Source: Lathyrus oleraceus
Lineage: Eukaryota; Streptophyta; Magnoliopsida; Fabales; Fabaceae
Reading direction: 5' to 3'
Assembly (NCBI RefSeq): GCF_024323335.1
Contig: NC_066584.1
Span: forward strand, 421,081,819-421,145,818
Length of the DNA stretch: 64,000 nt
The stretch's first letter is position 1. Every line of letters begins with the position of its first letter. Positions 1-10,892 of the stretch are shown here, one piece after another. Both the position numbers and the translations under genes were made by a program. Below the pieces are notes generated by a model that did not search any database, was not told the DNA's origin, and was given only the letters and a program-made list of their open reading frames with translations.

Positions 1-2
1 TG

Positions 3-3000
3 CAAGAAGGAAACCCGGTTCCTGATGTTCCTGCTGCTGCTATTCCCGTCAACAACTATGCTGTAGGAGAAGAGTTGAGGGGTATCCGAGTTGACGGTCA
101 ACCGATTGCTCCAGATGCTGCTAGTGCCAGAGTCATTCATGTTCCAACCCGTAACAGAATTCCGATTGTTGACAGACAAGAGGATTTGTTCACTATGCTC
201 AGCGAAGACGACGACATCTTGGGTAGAAATGACGCGAGAGATCGCAAAGTTGAGGCCCTTGCTGAGAAGATCAGGGCAATGGAATGTCAAAACTCCCTCG
301 GTTTTGATGTTACAAACATGGGATTGGTTGAAGGACTGAGAATCCCACACAAGTTCAAGGCACCGTCATTTGACAAATACAACGGTACCTCCTGCCCTCG
401 CACCCACGTGCAGGCATACTACAGAAAGATATCCGCATACACTGATGATGAGAAGATGTGGATGTATTTCTTCCAAGACAGCCTATCTGGGGCGTCTTTG
501 GATTGGTATATGGAGTTGAAGCGGGATTCCATCAGATGCTGGAGAGACCTGGGTGAGGCGTTCCTCAGGCAGTATAAGCATAATATGGACATGGCTCCGA
601 CCAGAACGCAGTTGCAGAGCTTATGTCAAAAAAACAACGAGAGCTTCAAAGAGTACGACCAGAGATGGCGCGAACTAGCTGCAAGAGTCCAACCCCCTAT
701 GCTGGAAAGGGAGTTGACTGACATGTTCATCAGTACTCTTCAGGGTGTTTATATGGACCGGATGGGAAGCTGCCCATTCGGAAGTTTTTCTGACGTCGTT
801 ATCTGCGGCGAAAGAACAGAGAGTCTAATCAAGGCTGGGAGGATCCATGATGCAGGTTCCTCATCTTCCTCCAAGAAACCCTTCTCTGGGGCACCTCGCC
901 GTAGAGAAGGAGAAACCAATGCTGTACAGCACAGAGGGGGTGTGTACAGAGCAAAGGCTACCAAAGATCAGTATCGTCCAGTGGCTGCAGTGACCATTCC
1001 TGCACCTCAACCTCGTCCACAACAACAGAGGGTTCAGCAACAACAACCGCAACAACAGCAACAGCAGCAACGTCCTTTTCAGCAGAGACAAAGGTTGAAT
1101 CCTGATAGAAGATTTGACCCATTGCCTATGTCGTACGCAGAGCTACTACCCGAGCTACTCCGGTTAGGGTTTGTAGAGTTGCGTACGATGGCTACTCCTA
1201 CAGTGCTGCCTCCTGGCTATGACGTAAATGTTAGATGTGACTTTCATTCTGGGGCACCAGGCCACCATATTGAAAGATGCCGAGCTTTGCAGCACAAGGT
1301 TCAGGACTTGATCGATGCTAAGGCGATCAACTTCTCTCCAGTTCCAAATGTGGTGAACAATCCTATGCCTCAGCATGGCGGGCATAGGGTTAACAATGTT
1401 GAAGATGGGGAGGCTGAAGACTTGATTGTGAATGTTGATGAAGTTCAGACTTCACTGTTGGTAATCAAGGGCCGATTGTTGAAGGGGGGTGTTGACCCAG
1501 GTTGTAGTGAAGAGTGTGTGGGCTGTTCAGAAGCTATGAATGGTTGTGACCAGCTGAGGGCTGGAATTCAGAAGATGATGGATGAGGGCTGTCTGCAGTT
1601 CAGCCGGGCCGTTAGGGATGATGGGGCAGTGTCTACTGTCACCATATTTTACAAGCCATCTGAAGGACGAGGGCGTGGGACTGTCAGTGCACCCACCACG
1701 AGCAATACTCCGGTTACCATCCCAGTCCCGGTAACCATCCGTGCACCTACTACTATTGTGGCGTCCGGCAGAGGACGAGTTGAGAACAGTAATGATGTGC
1801 CATGGAGATATGACAATGCCTATCGCCGGGACAGAAGGGCTGGTAACCAAACAAGACCAGCTGTGCAAGCACCAGTTACAATCAGTGCTCCAGTGAGGAC
1901 TCCTGCGGTTACAAGTCCGGTAGTGGACAATGTCGGAGGACCAGGAGGTTTCACTAGGAGCGGACGACTGTTTGCTCCTCAGCCTTTGAGGGATGCTAAT
2001 GCTGAAGCATCTGCAAGGGCTAAAGGCAAACAAGCAGTGGCTGACAAAGAACCGGCTCAGAAGGAGGCTAAGGGTTCTTTTCAAAGAGATGTTGAGGAGT
2101 TCATGAAGATCATCAAAAAGAGTGACTACAAGATTGTAGATCAGCTCAACCAAACTCCGTCAAAGATTTCGATACTCTCTTTGCTGATGTGTTCTGAGGC
2201 ACATCGAGATGCTCTGCTGAAGATGCTGAATATGGCATACGTCCCGCAAGAGATATCAGTCAACCAGCTGGAAGGTGTACTAGCCAATGTGAGTACCAGG
2301 CACGGTGTAGGTTTCACTGACCTAGACCTAACGCCTGAGGGTCGCAATCACAACAAAGCCTTGCACATCACTATGGAGTGCAAAGGTGCAGTATTATCTC
2401 ACGTGCTAGTGGACACCGGGTCGTCCCTGAATGTCCTGCCCAAGCAGATACTGAAGAAGATCGATGTCGAGGGAGTCGTGCTCACTCCCAGTGACCTGAT
2501 TGTGCGTGCTTTCGACGGATCCAAACGGTCTGTGTTTGGTGAAGTCACTTTGCCGGTAAAGATAGGTCCGGAGGTGTTCGACATCGTGTTCTACGTGATG
2601 GACATTCAGCCTGCTTATAGCTGTTTGTTGGGGCGTCCTTGGATACATGCCGCTGGGGCAGTCTCGTCGACTCTCCATCAAAAGCTCAAATATGTCTGGA
2701 ACGGTGAGATTGTGACCGTCTGCGGTGAAGAGGAAATTCTGGTGAGTCATCTCTCCTCATTCAAATATGTTGAGGTGGATGGCGAGATCCACGAAACCCT
2801 GTGCCAGGCATTTGAGACCGTGGCCTTAGAAGGGGTAGCTTGTGCAGAGCAGAGGAAGCCAGGTGCTCCTATTTCATCATACAAGCAAGCTAAAGAGGTT
2901 GTGGACTCCGGAAAGGCGGAAGGCTGGGGCAAGATGGTTGACTTGCCAATTAAAGAAGACAAATTCGGCATTGGGTACGAGCCTCTCCTAGTAGAGCAGA

Positions 3001-3185
3001 ATGTGCAAGCAGGTCCGAGTACCTTCACCAGCGCTGGGCTGATGAACCATGGAGACGTCTTCGCTACTGATGGTGAAGACCGGGATTGTGATTTGGATGT
3101 CTGGGTCCGCCCTTGTGCACCAGGCGAGGTTATCAACAACTGGACAGCAGAAGATGTGGTCCAAGTTACTCTATTGACAGAGTAA
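3..3185 (+). CDS. gag-pro: Gag-protease polyprotein of element A (5' partial)
   Basis: The frame is open from base 3, so the true start is left of the window; the TTG at 75 is not a credible start. Gag packages element RNA, and the aspartic protease matures the polyprotein. The retrotransposon gag domain lies at about 480-740 (WYMEL...FLRQYKHNMDMAP). A glutamine-rich tract spans about 1018-1085. A variant zinc knuckle of form CX2HX5HX4C lies at 1236-1280; elements B and E share its HSGAPGH core. The protease active site DTG is at 2412-2420, followed by SSLNVLP and later CLLGRPWIH. The frame closes at a TAA (3183-3185) that overlaps a predicted splice donor (GT at 3182). Unspliced RNA would therefore give Gag-Pro only, and spliced RNA would continue into pol. 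No internal stop is seen. Confidence 0.9.
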   Translation, partial: QEGNPVPDVPAAAIPVNNYAVGEELRGIRVDGQPIAPDAASARVIHVPTRNRIPIVDRQEDLFTMLSEDDDILGRNDARDRKVEALAEKIRAMECQNSLGFDVTNMGLVEGLRIPHKFKAPSFDKYNGTSCPRTHVQAYYRKISAYTDDEKMWMYFFQDSLSGASLDWYMELKRDSIRCWRDLGEAFLRQYKHNMDMAPTRTQLQSLCQKNNESFKEYDQRWRELAARVQPPMLERELTDMFISTLQGVYMDRMGSCPFGSFSDVVICGERTESLIKAGRIHDAGSSSSSKKPFSGAPRRREGETNAVQHRGGVYRAKATKDQYRPVAAVTIPAPQPRPQQQRVQQQQPQQQQQQQRPFQQRQRLNPDRRFDPLPMSYAELLPELLRLGFVELRTMATPTVLPPGYDVNVRCDFHSGAPGHHIERCRALQHKVQDLIDAKAINFSPVPNVVNNPMPQHGGHRVNNVEDGEAEDLIVNVDEVQTSLLVIKGRLLKGGVDPGCSEECVGCSEAMNGCDQLRAGIQKMMDEGCLQFSRAVRDDGAVSTVTIFYKPSEGRGRGTVSAPTTSNTPVTIPVPVTIRAPTTIVASGRGRVENSNDVPWRYDNAYRRDRRAGNQTRPAVQAPVTISAPVRTPAVTSPVVDNVGGPGGFTRSGRLFAPQPLRDANAEASARAKGKQAVADKEPAQKEAKGSFQRDVEEFMKIIKKSDYKIVDQLNQTPSKISILSLLMCSEAHRDALLKMLNMAYVPQEISVNQLEGVLANVSTRHGVGFTDLDLTPEGRNHNKALHITMECKGAVLSHVLVDTGSSLNVLPKQILKKIDVEGVVLTPSDLIVRAFDGSKRSVFGEVTLPVKIGPEVFDIVFYVMDIQPAYSCLLGRPWIHAAGAVSSTLHQKLKYVWNGEIVTVCGEEEILVSHLSSFKYVEVDGEIHETLCQAFETVALEGVACAEQRKPGAPISSYKQAKEVVDSGKAEGWGKMVDLPIKEDKFGIGYEPLLVEQNVQAGPSTFTSAGLMNHGDVFATDGEDRDCDLDVWVRPCAPGEVINNWTAEDVVQVTLLTE

Positions 3186-3432
3186 TTTTCTTTTGTTTTT
3201 TTCATTTTGCATGAAAACCCTACGTTCTGCCCAAGGCGTAGCGGTTCATTGTAGGGCCACATCATGTTCACAATGTTTATAAATAAAGGACGTTTTTTCA
3301 ATCAAATTTTGAGATCTTTGTCTTTCTATTTTTTGTTTTCTCACTTTTTCAAAACAATAAAAATGGCAATGTTTTTGTTTTTTGTGACTTTATTGAAATC
3401 TTTTTCTAAAAAACAAAACATGAAACGTGCAG
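3182..3432 (+). other. Predicted intron between protease and reverse transcriptase
   Basis: A GT at 3182 (context CAGA/GTAATT) and an AG at 3432 (context CGTGCAG/AAG) bound 251 bases that are T-rich like plant introns. Removing them leaves two bases of a codon upstream and one downstream, so the gag-pro frame runs directly into the pol frame. Unspliced RNA hits the TAA at 3183. An intron at this place is established for Ogre elements. A pro fragment at 29074-29265 (minus) ends with the same donor in the same phase. Splicing itself is inferred. Confidence 0.75.
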
Positions 3433-6400
3433 AAGTGATCTTTTGGCATCCACTGTGAACAACTCTGTTATGGCTCAGTATGATTTCAACAATCCCATCT
3501 ACCAAGCTGAAGAGGAGAGTGAGGAAGACAGTGAACTCCCTGCAGAATTGGTCAGACTACTGAAGCAAGAGGAAAGGGTCATCCAACCTCATCAGGAGGA
3601 GTTGGAGATTGTTAATCTGGGTACTGAGGACGCCAGAAGAGAGATCAAGATCGGGGCTGCTTTAGAAGACTCTGTCAAGAGGAGGCTAATTGAGATGCTG
3701 AAAGAATATGTGGAGATATTCGCCTGGTCATACCAAGATATGCCTGGGCTGGATACAGACATTGTGGTGCATCGGTTACCTCTCCGAGAAGAGTGCCCGT
3801 CGGTCAAGCAGAAGCTTCGCAGAACAAGTCCTGATATGGCTGTCAAGATCAAAGAAGAGGTTCAGAAGCAGTGGGATGCAGGTTTCCTGGCTGTTACTAG
3901 TTACCCACCGTGGGTTGCCAACATTGTTCCCGTGCCGAAGAAGGATGGCAAAGTCAGGATGTGTGTCGATTACCGGGATTTGAATAGGGCGAGTCCGAAA
4001 GATGATTTCCCATTACCTCACATCGATGTATTGGTTGATAATACGGCTCAATCCTCGGTATTCTCTTTCATGGACGGTTTCTCGGGCTATAACCAGATCA
4101 AAATGGCGCCAGAGGACATGGAAAAGACGACATTCATTACACCTTGGGGCACGTTCTGCTACAAAGTGATGCCATTTGGGCTGAAGAATGCCGGCGCTAC
4201 CTATCAGAGGGCAATGACGACTCTCTTTCATGACATGATGCACAATGAAATCGAAGTGTACGTGGATGATATGATTGCGAAGTCGCAGACAGAAGAGGAG
4301 CACCTAGTTAATCTGCAGAAGTTGTTTGACAGACTGGTCAAGTTCAAGCTGAGGCTGAATCCGAACAAGTGCACGTTTGGAGTGAGATCCGGGAAGCTCT
4401 TAGGCTTCATTGTCAGTGAGAAAGGGATTGAGGTTGATCCAGCAAAAGTCAAAGCTATTCAAGAGATGCCTGAACCAAAAACGGAAAAGCAAGTCCGTGG
4501 GTTTTTAGGGAGGTTGAACTACATTGCAAGGTTCATATCTCATCTAACTGCTACATGTGAACCAATTTTCAAACTACTCAGAAAGAATCAGGCGATCAAA
4601 TGGAATGATGACTGTCAGAAGGCATTTGACAAAATCAAAGAGTACTTACAGAAACCTCCAATCCTGATTCCTCCAGTTCCAGGAAGACCACTGATAATGT
4701 ACCTTTCAGTTACCGAGACTTCGATGGGGTGTGTATTGGGTCAGCATGACGAGTCTGGTCGAAAAGAGCATGCCATATACTACCTAAGCAAAAAGTTTAC
4801 CGACTGTGAAACAAGATATTCACTGCTCGAGAAAACTTGCTGTGCTTTGGCCTGGGCTGCTCGCCGACTAAGGCAGTATATGTTGAACCATACTACTCTG
4901 TTGATTTCTAGGATGGATCCTGTGAAATACATCTTTGAGAAGCCAGCTCTCACCGGACGTGTTGCCCGTTGGCAGATGATCTTAACAGAGTATGACATTC
5001 AGTACACGTCACAGAAGGCCATCAAAGGTAGTATTTTGTCCGACTATCTTGCCGAGCAACCGATTGATGACTATCAGCCTATGATGTTTGAATTCCCTGA
5101 TGAAGACATCATGTACCTAAAGACGAAAGACTGTGAAGAGCCGCTTGTCGAGGAAGGACCGGATCCTGATGACAAGTGGACACTGATGTTTGATGGGGCT
5201 GTGAATATGAACGGCAATGGTGTTGGCGCAGTGCTAATCAATCCCAAAGGTGCTCATATACCTTTTTCTGCCAGATTGACATTCGACGTCACCAACAATG
5301 AAGCTGAGTACGAGGCTTGTATCATGGGGATAGAAGAAGCCATTGATCTGAGGATCAAAACACTTGACATATTTGGAGATTCTGCTCTAGTGATCAATCA
5401 GATCAATGGAGATTGGAATACAAACCAGCCACATTTGATTCCGTATAGAGATTACACCAGAAGAATACTGACGTTCTTCAAGAAGGTGAAGTTGTATCAT
5501 GTCCCTCGGGATGAGAATCAAATGGCTGATGCTTTGGCTACTTTATCTTCCATGATAAAGGTTCATTGGTGGAACCAGGTGCCACATGTTGCTGTGAATC
5601 GACTCGAGAGGCCTGCATATGTGTTTGCAACCGAGTCTGTTAATGCTATTGATGATAAACCGTGGTATTATGACATCAAGAACTTCCTCAAGACTCAAGA
5701 GTATCCTGAGGGTGCGTCGAAGAATGATAAGAAGACCCTGAGAAGGCTGGCTGGAAGCTTTTATCTGAATCAGGATGATGTGCTATACAAGAGGAACTTT
5801 GACATGGTTCTGCTCAGATGCGTGGATAGACACGAAGCAGACATGTTAATGCAAGAAGTGCACGAGGGTTTGTTTGGTACCCATGCTGGTGGACATGCAA
5901 TGTCTAAGAAGTTGCTGAGAGCCGGATATTACTGGATGACTATGGAATCCGATTGCTTCAAATATGCTCGGAAATGCCATAAGTGTCAAATCTATGCTGA
6001 TAAGGTGCATGTACCACCAAGCCCGTTGAATGTCATGAACTCGCCTTGGCCGTTTGCCATGTGGGGCATCGACATGATTGGAAAGATTGAGCCAACTGCT
6101 TCAAATGGACATCGCTTCATCCTGGTTGCGATTGATTACTTCACCAAATGGGTGGAAGCAGCTTCCTATGCCAACGTCACCAAACAAGTGGTTGCCCGGT
6201 TCATCAAGAAATAAATCATCTGTCGTTATGGAGTTCCCGAGAGAATCATCACTGACAATGGTTCAAATCTCAACAACAAGATGATGAAAGAACTGTGCAG
6301 AGATTTCAAGATCGAACATCACAATTCTTCTCCTTACAGACCAAAGATGAATGGTGCTGTGGAGGCGGCAAACAAGAATATCAAGAAGATTGTGCAAAAG

Positions 6401-6913
6401 ATGGTCGTTACGTACAAGGATTGGCACGAGATGTTGCCTTTCGCTTTGCATGGATACCGTACCTCAGTGCGTACGTCGACCGGGGCAACCCCCTACTCCC
6501 TTGTGTATGGTATGGAAGCAGTCCTACCAGTTGAAGTGGAGATCCCTTCTCTGAGGGTATTATTGGATGTCAAGCTGGACGAAGCCGAGTGGATTCGTAC
6601 AAGGTTTAATGAGTTAAGCCTTATCGAAGAAAGACGGTTAACAGCTGTTTGCCATGGGCAGTTGTATCAGAGAAGGATGAAGCGAGCCTTTGATCAGAAA
6701 GTGCGTCCTCGGACATTTCAAACTGGCGATCTAGTTTTGAAGAGGATCCTTCTTCCCGGTACAGATAACAGGGGCAAGTGGACTCCTAATTACGAAGGTC
6801 CATATGTTGTGAAGAAGGTCTTCTCCGGTGGAGCCTTGATGCTTACAACAATGGATGGTGAAGATTTTCCTTCCCCTGTCAACTCAGATGTAGTCAAAAA
6901 ATACTTCGCATAA
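3433..6913 (+). pseudogene. pol: Pol of element A: RT, two RNase H domains, integrase, with one nonsense codon
   Basis: This single frame encodes the replication and integration enzymes. RT spans about 3780-4500, with VDYRDLN, FMDGFSGYNQI and the catalytic YVDD at 4259-4270. The Ty3-type RNase H follows at about 4560-5060. The archaeal-type RNase H spans about 5160-5560 and keeps FDGA, NNEAEYEA, GDSALV and ADALA, the expected acidic residues. The integrase zinc region is at about 5860-5995, ending CHKC. The integrase core has Asp in GIDMIG (about 6070), Asp in TDNGS (6253-6255) and Glu in GAVEAA (6362-6364). No chromodomain is visible. A TAA at 6212-6214 falls between the first and second catalytic Asp; the same frame then stays open to 6913. 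Protein made from this copy would lack most of the integrase. The TTG at 3443 is only a caller's start; translation is expected through the spliced gag-pro-pol frame. Confidence 0.92.
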
Positions 6914-8314
6914 ATCGACCCGCTGGACAAAAAGAAAAAAAAGGGTCTAGGCAAAAATGGGCATCCCGGCGAACCAAAAAAACAGAAAGAAAAGGCTCGG
7001 GCAAAAGTTAGGGATAAAAATGAAAAGAATTTGTACACCCGGTAAGTCGAAAACCCGCAAGGGCGGCTTAGGCAAAAATGGGTATCCCGGTGGATTGAAA
7101 ACCCGAAAGGCCGATCCAGCCAAAAGAGGGATTAAAGCGAAGACTACAGTCTGAGTTGTCTGTACTTCATCAAGCTTTGTCATCTGCCATCTCGAAAGAT
7201 GTGATCCGTCCAGTCATTCTTCTCAGAAAGCAAGGAGTTGGGAGGAAAACTGATGATCTGTGAGTTATAACAGAATTGGGAAATAGTGGATGCCGTGTTC
7301 ACGTTGCCATTAGGATAGATTTTCCTTTTGTGCGCAATTACCTCTTTCTAGGAATTGCTTCCCAATGTATTTGCCTCTTCAGGCATATTTTCAATCAATA
7401 AAAGTCGTTATTCAGATAAATGGCTCTCTTGTTTTTATTTTTACTATTTTGTTTGCAAAAATGTCCGAATTTTTGATAAGCATTGCATATAAAAACATGA
7501 AGGCTAAACAATAGCTTGCAGGATGACAAAACATTTGAAAATCATTTTGAATGTTGAGGACACTTGAGTGTATCTTGCCCATGTATCCCCTGGGGGCATT
7601 TTGTTGTGCTGTTTTTCAGATTGGCGTCTGTGAGGACGTTTCCTCAGCAGATATTTTCCCCAAGCAAGTATGGAAGCTATCAGAGCTATGTTCCCCTACG
7701 GAGACGTCTGTGGATAGTGCCTCCTATTCCCCAACAGATCTAAGGATTGCCTATCCTCAGCAGGCCTGTATTTGCCGATTTCCTCCCCGAGTGAGGCAGA
7801 TTCATTGAAATTTATCTCCAACATTTATCCTATCTGTGGACTGAAGGATATCCCCAGCGGAGTTTACCTTCCCCCAGCAGCAGTGCTATCCTCCAACATG
7901 AGTGAGAAGTCGTTGCTCTCCCTGCAGAGTCTCCCCGTAGAGTTGGAGTACCCGATCATTTCTGGCTCCCCAGCCGGAGTTTTTCATCCTTTTTTGCATC
8001 TTGCATTTTTAGTGATCATTGCATCCTCAAACTGCGTAGCATTCCCATTCAATATGGAGCATTACGCCATAGAAAAATTCAAACATATGCATTCATGTGT
8101 TAACCTCACCAGACTGTATCCCCGGCAGAGGCGGATCATTTCATTCAACATCAGCACAGCAAGTCTGCTACAGTTGCTCTTGACAGCATTCAGGATTGAT
8201 ATCCCCACGAAGGTTTATTACCTCACCCGTTGGTGACAGAAAGTTTGTTTCTCCTCAGTGAGACCCCCAGCAAGTGGTCAACCTTGCCTTGACATATCTA
8301 AGATGTCATTCTTG
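6914..8314 (+). repeat. Proximal 3' UTR of element A with degenerate short repeats
   Basis: No coding potential is seen beyond chance ORFs. From about 6940 to 7095 the motif AGGCAAAAATGG followed by GTATCCCGG or GCATCCCGG recurs as imperfect copies about 118 bases apart. An AATAAAAG polyadenylation-like string lies near 7397. From about 7560 to 8290, strings such as TCCCCAGC or TCCCCGGC followed by GAG recur irregularly every 50-90 bases. Ogre 3' UTRs are known to be hypervariable and to seed satellite DNA. Confidence 0.6.
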
Positions 8315-9579
8315 TGATACCGGTAAGTGTCATACTAGCACCCGCGTGTGTTTCTTTGTTTGGTGTCGGTAAACACCATTGTTTCGGTGTCTGTAAACAT
8401 CGGGTATTCTCTCCAGTCATCGGTAAATGTTTGGTCATCATTTTTTGGTGTCGGTAAACACCATTGTTTCGGTGTCTGTAAACATCGGGTATTCCCCCCA
8501 GTCATCAGTAAATGTCTGGTCATCACTTTTTGGTGTCGGTAAACACCATTGTTTCGGTGTCTGTAAACATCGAGTCTCATCCCAGTCATCGGTAAATGTC
8601 TGGTCATTTTTTGATATCGGTAAACACCATTGTTTCGGTGTCTGTAAACATCGAGTCTCTCCCCAGTCATCGGTAAATGTCTGGTCATTTTTTGATGTCG
8701 GTAAACATCGTCTTTCGATGTCGGTAAACATCGAGTCTTTTTTTGCAGTCATCGGTAAATGTCTGATAATCCCCAGCTGGGGATCCCCAGTGGAGTCATC
8801 GGTAAATGTCCTATCTGGTTTCCAGTTGCAAATATTTGTTTTTTCCCTTAGTGAAGTGTTCCCCAGTCATCGGTAAATGTCTGGTCGTTCGTTTTTGGAT
8901 GTCGGTAAACATCATTTTTCGATGTCGGTAAACGTCGAGTCTCATCCCAGTCATCGGTAAATGTCTGGTCATGCTTGGTTTCCTTGTTGATAAAATCAAG
9001 ATCCCCAGAAGTCGTCGGTAAACGTCTTGTCTGATTACACCACAAAGATTTTGTTCCTTCTCAAGCAGAGATGCCATTGGTAAATGGCCCAGTTTTCTTC
9101 GATATCGGTAAATATCGAATTCCCAGTTGCAGCAGCCATCGGTAAATGGCCTTGTTAAAGTTGATATCGGTAAATATCAAATTGCTCTGAAGCCACCATC
9201 GGTAAATGGTCTTGCTTCCTTTCTACATCAAGTTTGTTTTCCCAGCAACCATCGGTAAATGGTCTTGCTGAAGTTGATATCGGTAAATATCAAGTTTTAA
9301 CCATCGGTAAATGGTTTTGTTTTTCTGGAGTTTGTTTTCCCAGCAGCCATCGGTAAATGGTCGGGCTGAAGTTGATATCGGTAAATGTCAAGTTTCTTTG
9401 AAGCCACCATCGGTAAATGGTTTTGCTTCCTTTTACATCAGAGTTGTTTCCCAGCAGCCATCGGTAAATGGTCTTGCTGAAGTTGATATTGGTAAATATC
9501 AAGTTTCCAGTTTCTAACCATCGGTAAATGGTTTCGCCTTTCTGAAGTTGTCAATTGCAGGCGTCATCGGTAAATGACA
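8315..9579 (+). repeat. Array of about 37 short hairpins with CGGTAA-type loops
   Basis: The core CGGTAA (variants CTGTAA, CAGTAA, TGGTAA) occurs about 37 times. Almost every copy is flanked by complementary arms of 5-8 bases. Examples: TGGTGT/ACACCA at 8361-8378, CGATGT/ACATCG at 8716-8733, TTCGATAT/ATATCGAA at 9098-9119, GCCAT/ATGGC at about 9135-9150, ACCAT/ATGGT at about 9195-9210, GTCAT/ATGAC at about 9563-9578. Arms differ while pairing is kept. In the first part units also sit in an 81-85 base higher-order period (starts near 8371, 8456, 8541, 8622). ORFs called across this stretch are translations of the repeat. Confidence 0.85.
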
Positions 9580-9700
9580 TGGTTCTTCTTGTATCATATC
9601 CGGCAAAGTGCAAATTCCTACGGTTCTTGGTATTCAATCCCTGTTTACCCTGAAAGTCTGACAGCCGTTGCTATCATCCGTTCGGGTTCCCAGCTGATTG

Positions 9701-9712
9701 AATAGGGGCAGC
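9701..9712 (+). other. Polypurine tract next to the 3' LTR of element A
   Basis: The purine-rich AATAGGGGCAGC abuts the TG of the LTR, the position expected for the primer of plus-strand DNA synthesis. It is assigned by position and composition. Confidence 0.55.
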
Positions 9713-10886
9713 TGTAGCACCTCAAATTTGCACCTATCATTGTACATACATTCTCATATTAGGTCATAGCATATCATGGTCCACTGCATAGCATTGCATT
9801 GTCCCATTTGCCTCAAGTGCAAGCCAATCAAGAGAATTAGGTCAAACTGTTCAGGAGATCAGTCAATCAAGCAAGCAAGTGAGTTTTTCATTGAGCCAAG
9901 GCCCTAGGGTTGGTCCAACATGTTCACATGACTTGGGGATCCATTTGAAGTGTTTAAGTCAAGGATTGGATGTTCAGAAGTCATCAGTCAATGCACAGCT
10001 TGCCAGAAACCCTAAAAAGTCAAACTTGGTCAACTGTGTCTGATTTTATGGTTTTGATGGATGGATTTGGTTTGAGAGAGCTTATTCATGTCTATATAGT
10101 CCTCATATATCATGTCAAACACCACCATGGAAGAATTTGAAGCCAGATCAGAAATTTCCAAAAATGGAAACTGGACCTGTAACTGAAACTTACCAAAAAT
10201 GGAAAGTCTTGATCCTCAAACTTACATCATGATACAAGCTTCAAATGAATTTTTGCCCAACATGAAAGTTGAAGATCGTGTTCTCCCATTTCCAAAAAGT
10301 CCAAGAACTCTCAAATCCCATGTATGGTTGTCAAGATATGATCAATTCAATTTCAGAAATTTGTGAACTTCAAAGAGCCATATCTCATGAACCATAAGGC
10401 CAAATTTGGTGGGGTTTTTTCCTACAAACCACATTTCTTCTCCTCTTTCCAAAAATATAAATTTCATTCCCCAAAACCTTGCCAATCAAAATGGCATTTT
10501 TGGCCTTGACTTTATTCATTACAAGTTTGACCAACCATTGACTTTTTGAATTAAGGCTTTTCACACCATTTGGCCAATTGAGAAATGTTTGGTATGTTAT
10601 TTGAGACATGTTTTAAGGCCCAAATCATGCAGAACTTATACCTCCATGTGCATATTTTGGAATTTGGCAAATGATGCATTTTGGTCCTTTTAAACAAAAC
10701 AAGTCTACCACTCCATCAGCAAAATAAAAACAGCAGATATGTTGGTCATGTGCAGCCTGTTTTAAGGCCCATTCGTGTACAACTCACACCCTCCACTTCC
10801 ATATTTTCCAAATTAGAAAAATGTGCAATTGGTGATTTTTGAACTAAGCTTGCTTAGCACTTGATTAAGCCATGTTAAACAGACAA

Positions 10887-10892
10887 TATAAA
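10887..10892 (+). promoter_or_regulatory. Candidate TATA box in the LTR of element A
   Basis: TATAAA lies in CAATATAAAGTC, about 1.17 kb into the LTR. Downstream sequence (ACAACCCTAGAGACAGCCAC) could hold the start site. The solo Ogre LTR has a TATA box at a similar depth. Assigned by motif only. Confidence 0.4.

Noticed and set aside
1527..2153. A 208-codon minus-strand ORF opposite gag-pro
   Set aside because: It is the antisense shadow of a conserved coding frame.
8335..8876. ORFs of 104-149 codons across the hairpin array on both strands
   Set aside because: They are translations of tandem repeats with no independent coding signal.
8315..9579. CRISPR-like array
   Set aside because: Repeats are evenly short, but there are no unique spacers, no cas genes, and the setting is a plant retrotransposon 3' UTR.
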